NCBI RefSeq assembly: GCF_012927645.1
Contig: NZ_JABBMT010000010.1
Coordinates: forward strand, 62,001-126,000
Direction of reading: 5' to 3'
DNA from: Pseudoalteromonas arctica
GTDB taxonomy: Bacteria > Pseudomonadota > Gammaproteobacteria > Enterobacterales > Alteromonadaceae
Length of the DNA: 64,000 nt
Each line of letters opens with the position of its first letter. Within the stretch, counting starts at the first letter, position 1. This document shows, piece by piece, positions 35,314 through 44,706 of this stretch. Below the pieces are notes generated by a model. That model searched no databases. It was not told the DNA's origin and saw only the letters and a program-made list of their open reading frames with translations. A program made the position numbers and the translations under genes.

Positions 35314-38274
35314 TTAATAAAGTATTGTTCGTTGTTCAATATCACACTTCAACCCCTGTTGTATTAATGACTGACAAAGATCCGTAAATTCAGGTTTTGC
35401 CTGCTCTGCATACCCTAAAGCGAGTATATACTTACTTTGCTGTTGATCATGAATATAAAACACGTCTTGCTGTTGTAATTTTAAGCGTGGGCTTATCAAA
35501 CGTAAGTATGCCTTTAACATCATTAACGATGAAAAATTCCCCGCATTCACAATAGTCCCCGACACTTCTTCAAGTGATTTTAACGTAAAATCAACCCCAA
35601 CCAACACATCCCCTTTTGCTGATAAATCAACTGTTACTTGCTGGGTGTTTTTTAATGCTTTACGTTCTTTAAAGCTATCGTCAACCACAGCCCGATACTG
35701 CCCTGGCCGTAGGTCGGTAAACAAATAATAGCCATCATAAGCCGCTTGGGTGTTTGCAACTTCTTTTCCAGCTTCATCTAGTAAAGTAATTGTTGCATAA
35801 GGCTGCACATAAGTGTGATCGCCTTGCTGCTGATATACCACCCCTTCAATTTCGCTGGCGTTATTTAGCGGGTAATCCATGTATTCAATAAACCCTGCTC
35901 TTGGGGTAATTGAAAAGCCCTCATTGGCAGGCACAAAAAACGGATCGGGGAAGCTGTCTCTATCGAGCACAATATCTGTGGTGCGATTAGCTGGCATTGA
36001 GGTTAACAATGCAATGCCATTTTCATCGGTTATTGCTTGGCGATAATTTTGCAGCCCTTTTACTTTTATACCAGCAACACCTTGCTCGTCAGGATCCATA
36101 ATGCCGTTGTTATTTTGATCTAAAAATACCCGTAACATTAATGTGCCTGTCGTTGTTAAGCTTTGCTTGGACACAAAATAGTGATTGTTTTGTGTGTCAT
36201 AACCAAGGCTGAATCGGCTATATACGCCAAGCTGCCAGTTATCTTCACTGTCGTAGTTTAGATTACTAGTGAGACTAAACTTATTGCTTTGCCAACTTAA
36301 GCCTAAATCAGCCGATTGAATATCATTAATACGAGAATCACGTAAGGTGACTTCTGCTTGCAGTTGACTGGTAATACTACGGTTAAACTCAGCCTCGTAG
36401 CTGGTGACTTCATTGCTAGGAGATAATGTGTAATCAACACTAAAACGGCTATAAATACGACCCAAACGCCCTTGCAAACGTGTTGAGCCATACACTGATT
36501 CAACATTATTACTTTGTTGCCATTGTAATTGGTTGCTCAAAGCTAGACCTGCAATCGCATAATTCAAACGGTTCTGTGCTTGCTTATAGATGCCTCGGTT
36601 ATCTGATGTTTGATACAATAAATTGTTTTGGTAGTTTAGCCGCCCGTAACTGTTTTGCATCAACTCGCCAGCCATATCAAACTGATAGCTGTCGTATTTT
36701 TGTTTTAATTCATCGGTTCGATTCGTTGCGCTAAAAAGTAAAGATTGATCAGCAAATTGCGTGCGTGCTGTAAGTTCAAGCTCTTGTTCATGTTGATTAT
36801 TTTTCTGGTAATCTAAGTTTAATAGCAGAGCGCTAAATAAGCTAAGGTTAGTCCCCAGTGACATGTGTTGTAGGTCGTCATGTGTTCTTTTTTGTGCCAA
36901 TGCAGCGGTATATATCGAGAAGTCGTCTGTAATACCTTGCTCGTAGCGCCCTGCTATTTGCCAGCCCGTGCTGTCATTATTGAAGGCTGTATTGCCAAGC
37001 AATTTTTTACCTTGCTCAGAGACTGATAGTTCATAAAATCCTTCACCTTGTGCTAATTGGTTACTATCAATAAAATAATATTCGCTTTTTCGCTCGACCT
37101 GCCCTTGAGGACCATAAAAAATAAGCTCGAAGTTGTTCTCACCATAAAACAAATCAACATTCTCAAAATTATAACGGCCATCTGAAAGGCTTATTTGCTG
37201 CGCAATCAATATGCCGTTACGATAAAGCTCAACGTCCCAGCCTAACTGAACCGGACCACTTAAATTAATACGGTTACTATCGAATTGTTGAGTCAGTCCG
37301 CGGTTTGAAAACTTAATACCACGGCCATACTGACTGTTGTAACGGCTGCCAACTTGTGTGGCCGTTACATCACCAAACTCAACTTCACTGGCTGCTAACA
37401 CTCCCAGTAATGAGCTTTGCGGGTCTTGCTTAGTAAATGTTAAACGCGAATCGCTGAGTAAATCGCCCTCGCGACCAGATAAAAAGTATTCGGCAGATAA
37501 ATAAGCAAAGTCTTGTGCACCTAATAATGAGTAACTTGTTCTATTTTGATTTTTATCAGCACTGTAGTTTAATTGTAAATCAGCAACAGGTGATGAAAGC
37601 GCTTGATACGGGCTGGCTTTCCAAGGCAAGGTGGGCTTGGCATTACGATTCGAGGGGTTAAGCCTTCTAGCATGGCGTTCTCGCTGTTGTTCAATTGGTA
37701 ATAAGATGGCCGAACTTAACTCTATTTCTAAATCACCATAATCGACTGTAAATTGCAGCCCAAAAACCTCTTTTAACTGCGCCATTTCAATATACATGTC
37801 ATCATCAATGCTAATATCAGCAGCCGTTAGTTCAAGTATACCTGCGTCAGTTATCAGGGTTGCAGGCTGGCTGCTGGCATTTAAAATGAAAGGCTGTTGA
37901 TCTCGATACCAGCCTTGGGCAGAACGAGTTACAAGATCAACTTCTATTCCAAATTGCAATATATCAGCTAGGCTACTAAGGCCAAGTTGAATACCCTGAT
38001 CACTTTTTAAAGCGAACACTTCGCCTAAGTAGTAATCATTTAAAGACAACGAAAATAATAAAAACTCACCGCTTGCGATCCGCGGTTGGTTTGACGCAAC
38101 AGGGCTGTTAACGTTAGGCTGAGAAGCTGTTGGTAAGTCGGTTAATTTAGCTTCAATCTTGCGAAGTGTTTTTAATGCATCATTCACAGTTACGTTATTA
38201 GTCGCGAATGCATTGTTACTAAGGCATAAACTTAGCCATAGTGTGATGCACTTTAGCCCTGTATTCTTGGTCAT
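35314..38274 (-). CDS. Outer-membrane usher-type protein of a chaperone-usher pilus
   Basis: 986 residues. A signal peptide (ends near AFA|TN), then an N-terminal region with FSLSLNDYYLGEVFAL, a long stretch of alternating beta strands (barrel plus plug), and then two immunoglobulin/prealbumin-like units: an SdrD_B-like VFLDQNNNGIMDPDEQG and a carboxypeptidase-regulatory-like YDGYYLFTDLRPGQYRAVV. The last 40 residues (YILALGYAEQAKPEF...GLKCDIEQ) look like a SPOR-type repeat. It belongs to an alternative usher class rather than the classical FimD type. The ATG lies 6 bases after the chaperone gene with no Shine-Dalgarno, implying translational coupling. Confidence 0.8.
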   Translation of the reverse strand: MTKNTGLKCITLWLSLCLSNNAFATNNVTVNDALKTLRKIEAKLTDLPTASQPNVNSPVASNQPRIASGEFLLFSLSLNDYYLGEVFALKSDQGIQLGLSSLADILQFGIEVDLVTRSAQGWYRDQQPFILNASSQPATLITDAGILELTAADISIDDDMYIEMAQLKEVFGLQFTVDYGDLEIELSSAILLPIEQQRERHARRLNPSNRNAKPTLPWKASPYQALSSPVADLQLNYSADKNQNRTSYSLLGAQDFAYLSAEYFLSGREGDLLSDSRLTFTKQDPQSSLLGVLAASEVEFGDVTATQVGSRYNSQYGRGIKFSNRGLTQQFDSNRINLSGPVQLGWDVELYRNGILIAQQISLSDGRYNFENVDLFYGENNFELIFYGPQGQVERKSEYYFIDSNQLAQGEGFYELSVSEQGKKLLGNTAFNNDSTGWQIAGRYEQGITDDFSIYTAALAQKRTHDDLQHMSLGTNLSLFSALLLNLDYQKNNQHEQELELTARTQFADQSLLFSATNRTDELKQKYDSYQFDMAGELMQNSYGRLNYQNNLLYQTSDNRGIYKQAQNRLNYAIAGLALSNQLQWQQSNNVESVYGSTRLQGRLGRIYSRFSVDYTLSPSNEVTSYEAEFNRSITSQLQAEVTLRDSRINDIQSADLGLSWQSNKFSLTSNLNYDSEDNWQLGVYSRFSLGYDTQNNHYFVSKQSLTTTGTLMLRVFLDQNNNGIMDPDEQGVAGIKVKGLQNYRQAITDENGIALLTSMPANRTTDIVLDRDSFPDPFFVPANEGFSITPRAGFIEYMDYPLNNASEIEGVVYQQQGDHTYVQPYATITLLDEAGKEVANTQAAYDGYYLFTDLRPGQYRAVVDDSFKERKALKNTQQVTVDLSAKGDVLVGVDFTLKSLEEVSGTIVNAGNFSSLMMLKAYLRLISPRLKLQQQDVFYIHDQQQSKYILALGYAEQAKPEFTDLCQSLIQQGLKCDIEQRTILY

Positions 38275-38280
38275 GAAGAG

Positions 38281-39093
38281 TTAAAGTTGCAGCATTTTTG
38301 GACTAATCGCTAAAGCATACTCGGCAAAATTTATGTCTTGATATTCATCTGCACCGATATATTTAAAAATAACAGTACCAGGCTTATCTAGGGTTTTATC
38401 ACTAAATAAACTCAACATTACCTCGGCATTTTTTACATCCGAGTAAATACTTAAATTGCCAATTTCAGCGATAGCTTCCAGCTTAGCATTAGCATTTTGT
38501 TGATAAAACGCGGTTAATTTACCATAACTGCTAAAGTGAGTTTCACGATTGAGTTTTAATTTAAATTGTAGTCGTTGGTTGCCCTGGTTTTTAATCACTT
38601 GCGCTTGCTCAATGAATACTTTTGGTACTTCAGCATGTTCACGAAGGATGACTGGAATACTGTAGCTCATGATCATATTAATTTTTATTGAACTCGTACT
38701 ATTTGGGTTTTCATTTGGCAACGCCTGAAATAATAAATGCGAACGATATTCACCATTTGCTAACTGTTTTGGTTTTCGAATTGCAATTTTAACGGTTTGC
38801 TTTTCACCAGGCGCCAAACGCATTTGCTTTGGTGATAAGCGCGTCATCGGGCTTAAACTTGTCGCCGTCGGCTCAAGTAAGGTTACATACCCTCCGGTTG
38901 ATGTGGATTGCTTTTCGCTCCAATGCACTCGGTAAGTTTTGTACTCGTCACTGGTGTTGATCACTGTGACCTTTGCAGTACGTTGACGCTCATCAAAACT
39001 AATACGAGTAGGAGAAATAAGTAAATTCGCCATTACCGCCTGGCTAAAAAAACAAAAGCTTAAAAGCAGTATCACGGTTAATTTATTAAACAT
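38281..39093 (-). CDS. Periplasmic fimbrial chaperone (PapD-like)
   Basis: 270 residues. A signal peptide (about 1-22, VMA|NL), then the immunoglobulin-like chaperone fold: ISPTRISFDERQRTAKVTVINTSDEYKTYRV, the basic/Pro strand MRLAPGEKQTVKIAIRKP, and EYRSHLLFQALP. It donates a strand to DUF4402-type subunits before usher delivery. AAGGA lies 5 bases before the ATG. Second domain longer than in FimC, in line with alternative chaperone-usher systems. Confidence 0.85.
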   Translation of the reverse strand: MFNKLTVILLLSFCFFSQAVMANLLISPTRISFDERQRTAKVTVINTSDEYKTYRVHWSEKQSTSTGGYVTLLEPTATSLSPMTRLSPKQMRLAPGEKQTVKIAIRKPKQLANGEYRSHLLFQALPNENPNSTSSIKINMIMSYSIPVILREHAEVPKVFIEQAQVIKNQGNQRLQFKLKLNRETHFSSYGKLTAFYQQNANAKLEAIAEIGNLSIYSDVKNAEVMLSLFSDKTLDKPGTVIFKYIGADEYQDINFAEYALAISPKMLQL

Positions 39094-39101
39094 TTAAATC
39101 C

Positions 39102-39569
39102 TTAATAATCCACTGAAATTTCTAAGTTTGTGGTTGTTGAATAGTCGCCGTCAACATATTGTTTGCTGCTTGTATTTATTTCTAATTTACCACCAATAAA
39201 TACATGCACTTCGCTAAACTCATCGCTTGTTGCGTCTTTAGGAAAGCCATTTAAGGTCACTCTAAAGTCGGCACTACTACTTCCTTTAGTATTGTGTTGC
39301 ATAGTTGCAGGAGCCACTAAATTCATAGAGACTCGAGTGCCAGGGGGGATGTCAGTGAGTATCAGCTCAGCTGGGCGACCTTCTTTAAGGATATAAATTT
39401 CGCCAGAAGTGCTAATCGAACCATCATCCTTGATAATTACAGAACCTATTTGATCACTTTTAAGAATAACTAAGGTGCCAAAATCAAGCGCTTGTTGCTC
39501 TATACTCGCGGCTCTTGTTGACTGTGAATACAGTATTGAAAGCATCGCAAATAACAAGAAAAAACGCAT
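39102..39569 (-). CDS. DUF4402 pilus subunit 2 (minor or tip)
   Basis: 155 residues. Signal peptide (TRA|AS), then the DUF4402 pattern: QALDFGTLVI near the N-terminus, an internal GTRVSMNLVAPA, and the C-terminal strand TTNLEISVDY. The ATG at 39569 begins 7 bases after the upstream subunit gene ends. An in-frame TTG at 39587 would overlap it and has no better ribosome site, so the ATG is preferred. Shorter than subunit 1. Confidence 0.8.
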   Translation of the reverse strand: MRFFLLFAMLSILYSQSTRAASIEQQALDFGTLVILKSDQIGSVIIKDDGSISTSGEIYILKEGRPAELILTDIPPGTRVSMNLVAPATMQHNTKGSSSADFRVTLNGFPKDATSDEFSEVHVFIGGKLEINTSSKQYVDGDYSTTTNLEISVDY

Positions 39570-39576
39570 GATTAAA

Positions 39577-40170
39577 TTAATAAGCAACTTCTAATTGAAA
39601 AGTGCCTGTGTACTCAGTATCTCGGTACGCTTCGCTAGAAGTTGTTGATGCTGTAGAAAGAGTTGCACCAATATTAAACGATACACTGCCATCACCGTCA
39701 GCAGTTAAATTAGGCGTCACTGATGAATAATAAGCGTTTGCATTTGGACCGCTAGTGATAAAGTATGTCCAAGTACCAACCGTAAAGTTTGGCTCATTCA
39801 AACCTTGGCCATTAGAGCTCAGGGTTGTTGCTGTTGGGTTAGTAATTGATAAACGAGCATTTGGCACTACTTCCGATACTGTAAAAGATGCAGGTGAACC
39901 TTGCTCTATTATTGAAATAATCGCAGGTGCGTTATCAGTTCTAGACGATACAGGACTTGCTGTAGGCTCAGGGTTGATAACCAATGTAGCTTGGTTAACA
40001 CCGTCTGGATCTGCAACCGCTCGAATTGTACCAAAATCTAAGTCATTTCCTTTGGTTAAAACGACAGTATTTTGCACTTTAACTTTCGCATCAAAGCTTT
40101 CAGTTGTTGCATAAGTCGCGAATGAGTTTGCTGTAACTACTGCTGCCAGAAGAGTTAAAGATAATTTCAT
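39577..40170 (-). CDS. DUF4402 pilus subunit 1 (probable major pilin)
   Basis: 197 residues. A signal peptide (SFATYA|TT), then the DUF4402 core: KVKVQNTVVLTKGNDLDFGTIRAV, SFTVSEVVPNARLSI, and the final strand YTGTFQLEVAY. First gene of the four-gene minus-strand operon (subunit, subunit, chaperone, usher). AAGGA lies about 6 bases before the ATG and a candidate promoter is at 40215-40243. Position and length suggest the main structural subunit. Confidence 0.83.
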   Translation of the reverse strand: MKLSLTLLAAVVTANSFATYATTESFDAKVKVQNTVVLTKGNDLDFGTIRAVADPDGVNQATLVINPEPTASPVSSRTDNAPAIISIIEQGSPASFTVSEVVPNARLSITNPTATTLSSNGQGLNEPNFTVGTWTYFITSGPNANAYYSSVTPNLTADGDGSVSFNIGATLSTASTTSSEAYRDTEYTGTFQLEVAY

Positions 40171-40214
40171 ATTAAATCCTTATAAGTGATGGGACATTAC
40201 CCTATGTTGCCCCT

Positions 40215-40243
40215 ATCTTAGATATTATCGACACTCAGAACAA
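40215..40243 (-). promoter_or_regulatory. Candidate sigma-70 promoter of the pilus operon
   Basis: On the minus strand TTGTTC (40243-40238) and TAAGAT (40220-40215) are separated by 17 bases, about 45 bases upstream of the subunit 1 start codon. Each hexamer has four matches to consensus. Confidence 0.4.
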
Positions 40244-40290
40244 TTACTTTAAGCTTAATTACTGAAAAATCAGAAAAATAGCTTATTTAA

Positions 40291-40935
40291 TTACAAAGGC
40301 TGACCAACAAATGGGGCACTCAGGCATTTTTGGCCTAAATTTTGTGCTAATGAACAAAAAACATTGGCTTCATTATAGTTTTGAAATGGTCCAACTCGTA
40401 ACCCATACATAGTAACACCTTTATTGTGACGCTCTGTCATTACAAAATCTAATTGGCTAAATGCCTGCGGATATTGTTGCTGTAACCTTACTATTTGCGT
40501 CCTCACTCTCTGCGGTTTTAAATACAGGCCAAGTTGTGCCCCAGGTAAGGGAGCAGTTAAATGTGACTGATAATTGTTTGCGGGTGCTTGAGTTTGTTGA
40601 TTTGCTGCGTTATTGAGTTGAGATAGTTGTGGATCATCGCTGCTATGTACAACTGCAACATCATTTTGACGCAACGCTGCTGGGTTTTCAGCTATTTCTG
40701 TATCTGATGCAAGTGCCATTATTAATAGTTGCAAGTCTTCCTCCATCGCAGCTAAACGAGTAATACTCTCTTGTTGCGAGTGCCATTGCTGAACATACTC
40801 TTTAACTTGTTGATCAGAAATTAATGCAGGCTGCTGTTCCACCGGGTTAGCATTAATACTACTGCACCCACTAAGCCAGACAGTTGCTGTAACCAACACT
40901 GTGGTATACCAAGCTTGCTTTTTAAAACACATCAT
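40291..40935 (-). CDS. SPOR-like lipoprotein
   Basis: 214 residues. Lipoprotein signal with lipobox LSGC. A low-complexity Gln/Asn-rich middle (about 30-120) leads to a C-terminal SPOR-like domain: QLGLYLKPQRVRTQIVRLQQQYP and YGLRVGPFQNYNEANVFCSLAQNLGQKC. SPOR domains bind peptidoglycan stripped of stem peptides. It precedes the pilus operon on the same strand by about 120 bases, with a candidate promoter between. The SPOR-like tail of the usher makes a shared wall-binding role plausible. Confidence 0.72.
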   Translation of the reverse strand: MMCFKKQAWYTTVLVTATVWLSGCSSINANPVEQQPALISDQQVKEYVQQWHSQQESITRLAAMEEDLQLLIMALASDTEIAENPAALRQNDVAVVHSSDDPQLSQLNNAANQQTQAPANNYQSHLTAPLPGAQLGLYLKPQRVRTQIVRLQQQYPQAFSQLDFVMTERHNKGVTMYGLRVGPFQNYNEANVFCSLAQNLGQKCLSAPFVGQPL

Positions 40936-41008
40936 CTGTTAGCATCACAAAATAAATAATGCCGTATTATAAGCAAAGTCAGTGCCAGTTTCAGGATTTT
41001 TAAGCAAT

Positions 41009-41034
41009 AAAAAAGTGCCACTAAGGCACTTTTA
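41009..41034 (-). terminator. Rho-independent terminator of galU
   Basis: AAAAGTGCC (41011-41019) pairs with GGCACTTTT (41025-41033) around a 5-base loop. On the minus strand it is followed by a T-run, just past the galU stop. Confidence 0.8.
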
Positions 41035-41057
41035 TAAGTTAGGCTCAATAAATGAGC

Positions 41058-41936
41058 TTAAACTAAGGTTTTAATAAAATCACTTAGTTCATCTTTAAAT
41101 TCATCACGACGCAGTGCAAATTCAATAGTGGCTTTTAAATAGCCCAACTTACTACCGCAATCATGGCTACGCCCTTTTATTGCATAAGCAGCAACAGATT
41201 CTTTTTCCATTAGCATCGCAATTGCATCTGTTAACTGAATTTCGTCGCCGGCGCCTGCGGGAGTTTTTGCAAGTAATGGCCAAATATTTTTACTTAGCAC
41301 ATAACGACCTACCACAGCCAAATTTGATGGTGCGCTATGCAAGGGAGGTTTTTCAACCATATTAAGGATCGCTGCACTTTGCCCTTGCTCAAGCTTTACG
41401 TCGCCTAAATCGACTACACCAAACTTATCAACGTCCTGCATTGGCACAGGTTCAACCATAATTTGGCTTTCGCCATTTGTGTTAAAACGAGTAATCATTT
41501 CAGCTAAATTATCTTTTTTAAGATTACTTTCAACATCATCTATGATCACATCAGGTAAAATAACCACAAACGGTTCGTTACCAATAATTGGCGCTGCACA
41601 GTTGATTGCGTGCCCTAAGCCTTTTGCTTCACCTTGGCGAACGTGAATAATTGTCACATCTTTAGGGCAAATAGCTTGTACTTCAGCAAGTAACTGACGC
41701 TTTACCCTCTTCTCTAGCGTTGCTTCTAGCTCAAAACTGGTATCAAAATGGTTTTCAATCGAGTTTTTACTCGAGTGAGTCACTAATACAATTTCTTTAA
41801 TACCCGCAGCAACCGCTTCATTAACTACATATTGAATCAAGGGTTTATCTACAACAGGTAACATCTCTTTTGGAATAGCTTTAGTCGCCGGCAACATACG
41901 GGTGCCAAGTCCTGCGACTGGGATCACTGCTTTCAT
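41058..41936 (-). CDS. galU: UTP--glucose-1-phosphate uridylyltransferase
   Basis: 292 residues. Makes UDP-glucose for LPS, capsule and osmolyte synthesis. The nucleotidyltransferase signature is complete: [20 protein letters not shown] (8-27), with EKPP and GRYVL further on and the C-terminal [20 protein letters not shown] lies about 8 bases before the ATG. It follows thyA by about 35 bases on the same strand but has its own terminator. Confidence 0.96.
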   Translation of the reverse strand: MKAVIPVAGLGTRMLPATKAIPKEMLPVVDKPLIQYVVNEAVAAGIKEIVLVTHSSKNSIENHFDTSFELEATLEKRVKRQLLAEVQAICPKDVTIIHVRQGEAKGLGHAINCAAPIIGNEPFVVILPDVIIDDVESNLKKDNLAEMITRFNTNGESQIMVEPVPMQDVDKFGVVDLGDVKLEQGQSAAILNMVEKPPLHSAPSNLAVVGRYVLSKNIWPLLAKTPAGAGDEIQLTDAIAMLMEKESVAAYAIKGRSHDCGSKLGYLKATIEFALRRDEFKDELSDFIKTLV

Positions 41937-41971
41937 AATATTTTTCCTTAAATAGTTACTATATTTAATGA

Positions 41972-42823
41972 TTATACCGAAAATGGATATTTAATAGCGT
42001 CATGACACTGGTAATCATATACTTCAAAATCATCACGGGTGACCCACGTTTCGATATCTTCGAGTGATTTAATATTTGGATTAATCGTAAGCGTTGGTGA
42101 TGCAAATGGCTCACGCTGTAACTGCACATCGCGCATTAATTCCAGTTGGTTCTCATAAATATGGGCATTAACGATTTTATGATAGGCCTTACCTGCTTTG
42201 TGGCCAGTGATCTGCGCGACCAGTGCAAGTAATACAAAACATTGAATTTGATTGAAATTCAAACCAAGTGGCACATCACAACTGCGCTGATACGAGGTTA
42301 AATAAAGCGTATCGCCAAGAAGCGAAAAAGTATGCGTGTGCATACATGGGCGCAAACACCCTAATTCAAACTCACCCGGATTATAAAAGGTGATGATCTC
42401 ACCTCTGTCATCCACACCATTTTTAAGATTATCAATGACCTTTTTTAGCTGATCTAACGGTGTGCTATCAGGGCGTCGCCAATCACGGGCTTGTACGCCA
42501 TATACACGGCCCATGTCATCTTCACCTTTACGGTTCGGATTATTTAACCATGCTTGGTTTTCATTAGCGTTAGCATCCCAAGTCATACAACCTATGTCGC
42601 GAAATTGCGCAGCACTGCTATAACCACGTAAATAACCCAACAGCTCTGCGATGGCCGCTTTATAATAACTTTTACGGGTGGTGATCATTGGGAACTTGTT
42701 GTTCGTAACGTCGTATTCAAGCTCCGCATTAATGACTGTTAAACAACGCGTTCCGGTGCGTTTATTCTCAACCCAAATACCTTCATCAACAATGCGCTGA
42801 CATAATTCTAAATATTGTTTCAT
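41972..42823 (-). CDS. thyA: Thymidylate synthase
   Basis: 283 residues. Methylates dUMP to dTMP with methylene-tetrahydrofolate. The catalytic Cys160 lies in [13 protein letters not shown], followed by the substrate-binding stretch [16 protein letters not shown] and the HIYENQ region. Length matches the long ThyA form found in vibrios rather than the 264-residue E. coli enzyme. It is 15 bases downstream of lgt, the same pairing as in E. coli. Confidence 0.97.
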   Translation of the reverse strand: MKQYLELCQRIVDEGIWVENKRTGTRCLTVINAELEYDVTNNKFPMITTRKSYYKAAIAELLGYLRGYSSAAQFRDIGCMTWDANANENQAWLNNPNRKGEDDMGRVYGVQARDWRRPDSTPLDQLKKVIDNLKNGVDDRGEIITFYNPGEFELGCLRPCMHTHTFSLLGDTLYLTSYQRSCDVPLGLNFNQIQCFVLLALVAQITGHKAGKAYHKIVNAHIYENQLELMRDVQLQREPFASPTLTINPNIKSLEDIETWVTRDDFEVYDYQCHDAIKYPFSV

Positions 42824-42838
42824 TATTAACTTCTTTTA

Positions 42839-43642
42839 TTAAGCTTTGTTGGCAACAGTTGGCTGTGGCTTTTTATACGCCCATATTATCAAACCAAGGC
42901 CTGCGATGACCATTGGCAATGACAATATTTGTCCCATTGAAATAAAGCCGCCAAATAAACCTAAATGTGCATCGGGTTCACGTACATACTCAACACAGAA
43001 CCTAAATACGCCATAGCCGAGTAAAAATAATCCACCGACACTGCCCGCTGGACGAGGCTTTTTAGTAAACACATACAAAATAATAAACAGCACTAAGCCT
43101 TCAAAAAACGCTTCATACAGTTGTGAAGGGTGACGCGCCAATGGCCCGCCAGTAGGAAATACCATGGCCCAAGGTACATCAGTTGTGCGCCCCCATAGTT
43201 CGCCATTAATAAAGTTACCAATACGCCCTGCTAAAAGACCAACTGGTACTAGCGGGGCGACAAAATCACCAACCGCAAGTAGCTGTTTTTTACGTGTCCA
43301 AGCAAACACACAAATAGCGGTTATCACCCCTAAAGTACCACCGTGGAAAGACATACCACCTTGATCGATTCTAAATAAGTACCAAGGATTTTCTAAAAAG
43401 TAACTAAATTGATAAAACAGGACATAGCCAACTCGCCCCCCCAGAATGACTCCTAACATACCGTAGAACAGTAAATCACTGACCTCTTGTTTCGTCCACC
43501 CCGAGTTAGGTTTAGCCGCTTGCCTATTTGCCCACCACATGGCAAAAGCAAAACCAATTAAATACATTAAACCATACCAACGTACGCTTAGCGGACCGAC
43601 TGTGAAGATGATCGGATCGATCTCTGGAAATTCAAGAGCCAT
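42839..43642 (-). CDS. lgt: Phosphatidylglycerol--prolipoprotein diacylglyceryl transferase
   Basis: 267 residues, a seven-helix inner-membrane enzyme. It adds diacylglycerol to the lipobox cysteine of prolipoproteins, including the FlgO-like and SPOR-like lipoproteins in this window. The Lgt signature [14 protein letters not shown] is present, with [11 protein letters not shown] near the N-terminus. It lies between the TSUP permease and thyA on the same strand with short spacers. Confidence 0.96.
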   Translation of the reverse strand: MALEFPEIDPIIFTVGPLSVRWYGLMYLIGFAFAMWWANRQAAKPNSGWTKQEVSDLLFYGMLGVILGGRVGYVLFYQFSYFLENPWYLFRIDQGGMSFHGGTLGVITAICVFAWTRKKQLLAVGDFVAPLVPVGLLAGRIGNFINGELWGRTTDVPWAMVFPTGGPLARHPSQLYEAFFEGLVLFIILYVFTKKPRPAGSVGGLFLLGYGVFRFCVEYVREPDAHLGLFGGFISMGQILSLPMVIAGLGLIIWAYKKPQPTVANKA

Positions 43643-43653
43643 AAAATTAAACC

Positions 43654-44463
43654 TTAACTAAAAACCATTTTAAGCGCGATAATTATTAATAATACCGCGA
43701 ACACTTTTTTTATCGTAGAAACAGGTAAATAATGCGTTGCTTTAGCCCCAATAGGTGCCATAAACCACGAGGTTATTACTATACCTAATAATGCAGGTAA
43801 ATACACAAAACCAGCAAAGCCATGTTGTAAATCGGTAACTTGCCACCCGGCGCTGATATATCCCATTGAACCAAATAGCGCAATCACAATGCCACATGCT
43901 GCCGCGCAGCCGATAGCTTTTTTAATATCAACTGAAAAATAATGCAGTAGTGGCACAATTAGCGCACCGCCACCAATACCAATCAAACCGGATAATCCTC
44001 CCATCACAGCACTAATCGCGCCAATTATCGGGCCACTTGGCATCGGTTTGACCGCGACAGGTTTATCTCGTGCAGACAACACCATACGCGCTGCAATAAA
44101 CACTACACTAATAGCAAAAACGATGCGTAATAATTGTTCAGGAATTAAGCTGGCTGCAAAACCGCTGATCAAAGCACCAAGCCCCACGCCAGACATAACC
44201 CAAGGGGCAATTTCCCATGGCACATTTTGATTCTTATGATGCGCTAATGCAGATGACGTTGAAGTGAATAAAATAGAAGCAAGGGAGGTAGCAATAGCAA
44301 TAACCAGTACATGATCAACCGCAACAACATTAAAATACACTAATAATGAACTCAGCACTGGTACAATAATCAGTCCACCACCAATGCCTAATAACCCTGC
44401 TAAAAAACCAACCACACAACCTAATAACGCGCAGCTGATAATCAGGATGATTAAATCATGCAT
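43654..44463 (-). CDS. TSUP-family (TauE/SafE-like) membrane permease
   Basis: 269 residues with about eight predicted membrane helices and the two repeated glycine-rich motifs of the TauE/SafE family ([15 protein letters not shown] near the N-terminus and [15 protein letters not shown] in the middle). Members export sulfite, sulfoacetate or related anions; the substrate cannot be told. It starts an apparent run with lgt, 11 bases apart, and lies downstream of the MITE-like element. Confidence 0.88.
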   Translation of the reverse strand: MHDLIILIISCALLGCVVGFLAGLLGIGGGLIIVPVLSSLLVYFNVVAVDHVLVIAIATSLASILFTSTSSALAHHKNQNVPWEIAPWVMSGVGLGALISGFAASLIPEQLLRIVFAISVVFIAARMVLSARDKPVAVKPMPSGPIIGAISAVMGGLSGLIGIGGGALIVPLLHYFSVDIKKAIGCAAACGIVIALFGSMGYISAGWQVTDLQHGFAGFVYLPALLGIVITSWFMAPIGAKATHYLPVSTIKKVFAVLLIIIALKMVFS

Positions 44464-44542
44464 TGTACACTCTTATAAATTAGATTTATTATATGCATAT
44501 ACTAATCGATTATAACGAATCTTTACAGCACTCGTTTTGGTA

Positions 44543-44704
44543 ATACCAATCGTGTTAAGTTATTAGCCATTTATAGCGACAGATAAATAGAGTGATAACA
44601 AGGCATAAATTTCGACATGCAGTTGTTCTACTTGAGAAATTTATAACGCAGTTAGCGCTTTATTTGGCACGCTAGAATGGTTAAATATTGAAGTCGATTG
44701 GTAT
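44543..44704. mobile_element. MITE-like element with terminal inverted repeats
   Basis: ATACCAATCG (44543-44552) and CGATTGGTAT (44695-44704) are perfect 10-bp inverted ends of a 162-bp non-coding element. It ends 2 bases from the ptsP stop codon. Ends of this TACCAATCG type recur in intergenic DNA of Pseudoalteromonas and relatives as I recall it; that part is knowledge, not seen here. No transposase is inside. Confidence 0.6.
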
Positions 44705-44706
44705 AA

